Positions 11,376 to 13,423 of a stretch of 13,423 bases of DNA are shown here, one piece after another (the stretch's first letter is position 1; every line of letters starts with the position of its first letter). The DNA lies in NCBI GenBank assembly GCA_043745485.1, contig JAYTSU010000039.1:1-13423 (forward strand), in the 5' to 3' direction. Source of the stretch: RYN-417 sp043745485 (GTDB lineage Bacteria > Patescibacteriota > Saccharimonadia > Saccharimonadales > JACDBH01). Made by a program: the position numbers and the translations under genes. The notes beneath the pieces are model-generated. The model was not told where the DNA came from, did no database searches, and saw only the letters and a program-made list of their open reading frames with translations.

Positions 11376-13307
11376 ATGTCATCACGTGTACGCAACCAAT
11401 CACGAGCGGGTTTGTTCGGCCTATCTGTAGGAGCTCTGGGTATTGTTTACGGCGATATAGGTACGAGCCCACTGTATGCGGTGAATGAGATCTTTTTTGG
11501 ACATGCGCACCCCGCACAGTCGACTAATAATATTCTAAGCCTTATATCGTTGGTGCTGTGGTCGCTGATTATAGTTGTGGCTTTTAAATACATCTTTTGG
11601 GTGTTAAAAGCAGATAACAAGGGTGAAGGCGGTGTGTTTGCGTTGTTTGCACTGCTAAAAGAGCAGGAAACCAAAATTATTTTAGCTGTTTCATCGCTAC
11701 TCATCATCGCTGCTGGGCTACTGTTTGGGGATGGCATTATTACCCCTGCCATTAGCGTCCTTTCGGCAGTAGAAGGTCTTAAAGTCGTCAGCCCTGGCCT
11801 CTCACCGTTTATTATCCCCATTACGCTCACCATTTTAACTGGCCTTTTTGCTATCCAATCACGTGGTACAAGAAGAATTGGCAAACTGTTTGGGCCGGTT
11901 ATATTCATATGGTTTGTGTCTATTGCACTTTTAGGCGCACGGCAAGTTTGGGTGGCACCGGGCATTTTAAAAGCTTTTAATCCAAACTATGCCGTCCACG
12001 CTTTTACGCTGTTTCCCTTCGCTAAGTTGCTGGTTATACTCGGCTCTGTCATGCTGGTTATAACCGGTGGCGAAGCACTGTATGCCGATATGGGGCACTT
12101 TGGGCGTTTGCCAATACGTTTGAGTTGGTTTGCAGTTGTCATGCCATGTCTTATGCTGAACTACCTAGGTCAAGGGGCATTTTTGCTACGGGGCGAGCCC
12201 GTCATTGGCGGCAACTTATTTTATAGCTTAGTGCCGTCAAGCATCTTATTGCCGATGGTTTTATTAGCCAGCTTAGCTACTGTTATCGCCAGCCAGGCTT
12301 TGATTTCTGGCGCCTTTAGCCTGGCTGCCCAAGGTGTCAACCTTGGACTCTTGCCTCGCCTGCGCGTCCAGCACACGCACGAGCACCATGCCGGCCAGAT
12401 ATACATCTCGTTTGTTAACTGGTCGCTTTACGTTGGCTGCGTCCTCCTGGTTATAGTATTTGGCAGTAGCGCTCGTCTCGCCAGCGCCTACGGCCTCGCC
12501 GTATCTGGTGTGATGGTCATAACCACGCTCAGTATGGTTCTCATCGCCCGGAACCTTTGGAAGTGGTCAAAGATCGCTAGCATCGCACTATTTGTTCCGC
12601 TCCTCACTCTTGACTCGTTATTTTTAACCGCCAATAGCCTCAAGTTCCTCGAAGGCGGTTACGTACCACTAACAATCGGCGTTGTACTTTATATAATCAT
12701 GGTTACGTGGCGCTGGGGCAAAAGGTACTGGAATGCTACACTGGACGACCTTTCGACCATCACAATGGCCGATGCCCTTGAACTTAAACAACATCAGAGT
12801 CATTCCTCGGAACGCAGCTTACTTATTTTAACCAATCACCATGCGACAAAGCTTACTGACAAGGTCCCTCCATTACTAGAGTTGTTTATTAACCGCTACC
12901 ACACATTGCCTGAACATATTATTAACCTGACCGTTATGCGCACCAGAGCACCGTATGTTAGCGATGATGAACGCTATAGTATAACCGAGTTTGAAAATGA
13001 CCACGAAAAAGGTGCCAGCCTATTGTCAATCTCCGCAGCTTTTGGATTTTTGGAGCAACCCGATGTCGAAAAAGTCATCCGTGACATCGCCAGCAACCAG
13101 CACTTAACGCCGAACGATAATATGAAAGACTGGATTATTAGCGTGGCGCGTGAACGTATTATTGCCAAACAATCCAACTTGTTCCTACGCCTTAGGACAA
13201 TTCTCTACAGTATGCTTGTCAACAACGCCACTCCTTCTTATGAATATTATGGTATGGGTGAAGATTCTCGTTTGAACGCCGAGCTCATAGCCGTACGTAT
13301 ATCTTAA
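11376..13307 (+). CDS. kup: Kup-family potassium uptake permease
   Basis: 643 residues from the chosen ATG, close to the family norm of about 620-650. Kup imports K+ with H+ across the inner membrane. The first ~430 residues hold about 12 membrane helices with family motifs: GIVYGDIGTSPLY (22-34), GEGGVFALFALL, GDGIITPAISVLSAVEGL, GGEALYADMGHFGR and NYLGQGAF. A hydrophilic cytosolic C-terminal domain follows. An in-frame TTG at 11340 would add 12 residues without homology and would overlap the promoter region, so ATG 11376 is preferred; only a weak AGG precedes it. It is the only complete protein gene on the + strand here. I see no kdp genes or separate K+ regulator nearby. Confidence 0.95.
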   Translation: MSSRVRNQSRAGLFGLSVGALGIVYGDIGTSPLYAVNEIFFGHAHPAQSTNNILSLISLVLWSLIIVVAFKYIFWVLKADNKGEGGVFALFALLKEQETKIILAVSSLLIIAAGLLFGDGIITPAISVLSAVEGLKVVSPGLSPFIIPITLTILTGLFAIQSRGTRRIGKLFGPVIFIWFVSIALLGARQVWVAPGILKAFNPNYAVHAFTLFPFAKLLVILGSVMLVITGGEALYADMGHFGRLPIRLSWFAVVMPCLMLNYLGQGAFLLRGEPVIGGNLFYSLVPSSILLPMVLLASLATVIASQALISGAFSLAAQGVNLGLLPRLRVQHTHEHHAGQIYISFVNWSLYVGCVLLVIVFGSSARLASAYGLAVSGVMVITTLSMVLIARNLWKWSKIASIALFVPLLTLDSLFLTANSLKFLEGGYVPLTIGVVLYIIMVTWRWGKRYWNATLDDLSTITMADALELKQHQSHSSERSLLILTNHHATKLTDKVPPLLELFINRYHTLPEHIINLTVMRTRAPYVSDDERYSITEFENDHEKGASLLSISAAFGFLEQPDVEKVIRDIASNQHLTPNDNMKDWIISVARERIIAKQSNLFLRLRTILYSMLVNNATPSYEYYGMGEDSRLNAELIAVRIS

Positions 13308-13335
13308 GCCTGATTATAAGTACTGCGTATAGAAC

Positions 13336-13423
13336 TCAAGACCTTTGCAACATCTGCATAGGCGTCAGCAACTGTATGCCTAAGTGTACTCTCTCCGTAT
13401 TGTAGTACTCAAGATATGCGCTA
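13336..13423 (-). CDS. DDE transposase (integrase-core) C-terminus, cut by the window edge
   Basis: The last 28 codons of a - strand gene enter from the right edge and stop at TGA 13338-13336. The segment YLEYYNTERVHLGIQ followed by LTPMQML is the characteristic C-terminal end of the integrase core in IS3/IS481-type transposases (YNxxRxHxxLxxxTP pattern). The catalytic residues would lie outside the window, so family and integrity cannot be judged. It converges on kup with a 28-base gap. No terminal inverted repeat can be paired because the other end is not present. Confidence 0.75.
   Translation of the reverse strand, partial: SAYLEYYNTERVHLGIQLLTPMQMLQRS

Noticed and set aside
11447..11965. 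Open frame of 172 codons on the - strand
   Set aside because: Fully antisense to the well-supported kup gene, with shadow-like composition.
1..13423. CRISPR array, prophage genes or a defence island
   Set aside because: No regularly spaced repeats, cas genes, phage structural genes or recognisable defence genes are present; the lone HNH gene is not enough.
1..13423. Alternative genetic code with TGA read as Gly or Trp
   Set aside because: Several genes end at TGA at the expected family length (the hydrolase, ligA), and no in-frame TGA is needed within any recognised gene.

Overview
The window reads as a compact bacterial chromosome segment. It is probably from a Patescibacteria/CPR lineage, most likely Saccharibacteria-like. 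The inference rests on several signs: a Mur ligase whose substrate domain is replaced by membrane helices, divergent versions of core enzymes (LigA, Ham1, Ddl), tightly packed or overlapping genes, and use of TGA as an ordinary stop (against the recoded-TGA Gracilibacteria/Absconditabacteria). No 16S or ribosomal-protein marker is present, so the placement is an inference.

Layout. Bases 1-576 (- strand) hold the N-terminal 192 residues of leucyl-tRNA synthetase. Bases 577-827 carry overlapping hairpins with T-tracts on both strands. Bases 828-5004 (- strand) are a four-gene cell-wall cluster read as alpha/beta hydrolase, membrane-anchored MurF-like ligase, D-Ala-D-Ala ligase, then a cytosolic M15/DUF5715-like protein. 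tRNA-Ala(GGC) at 5070-5146 (+) is followed by a bidirectional terminator. Bases 5283-10356 (- strand) are a second cluster read as lemA, htpX, a polytopic membrane protein, ligA and a Ham1-type XTP/dITP diphosphatase. After another bidirectional terminator come tRNA-Leu(TAA), an HNH endonuclease whose 3' end runs into that tRNA, and a structurally unusual tRNA-Cys(GCA), all on the - strand. A Kup-type potassium transporter is on the + strand (11376-13307). The last 88 bases hold the C-terminus of a DDE transposase on the - strand, cut by the window edge.

How the genes work together. MurF and Ddl make and attach D-Ala-D-Ala to the peptidoglycan precursor. The M15-like protein starts directly after the ddl stop codon, has no signal peptide, and may act on the same chemistry. 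LemA and HtpX are a familiar membrane quality-control pair. LigA and the Ham1-type enzyme serve DNA joining and nucleotide-pool cleaning and are translationally coupled.

The most unusual items are: the tRNA-Cys, whose D-loop and T-loop lack the usual elbow consensus while Cys identity features are kept; a LigA with no zinc-finger cysteines and several changed active-site motifs; a VanX-like cytosolic protein coupled to ddl; an HNH gene overlapping a tRNA; a possible ~115-nt RNA at 711-825; and promoters placed so close to start codons that the mRNAs look leaderless. Kup, HtpX, LemA and the tRNAs for Ala and Leu look ordinary.
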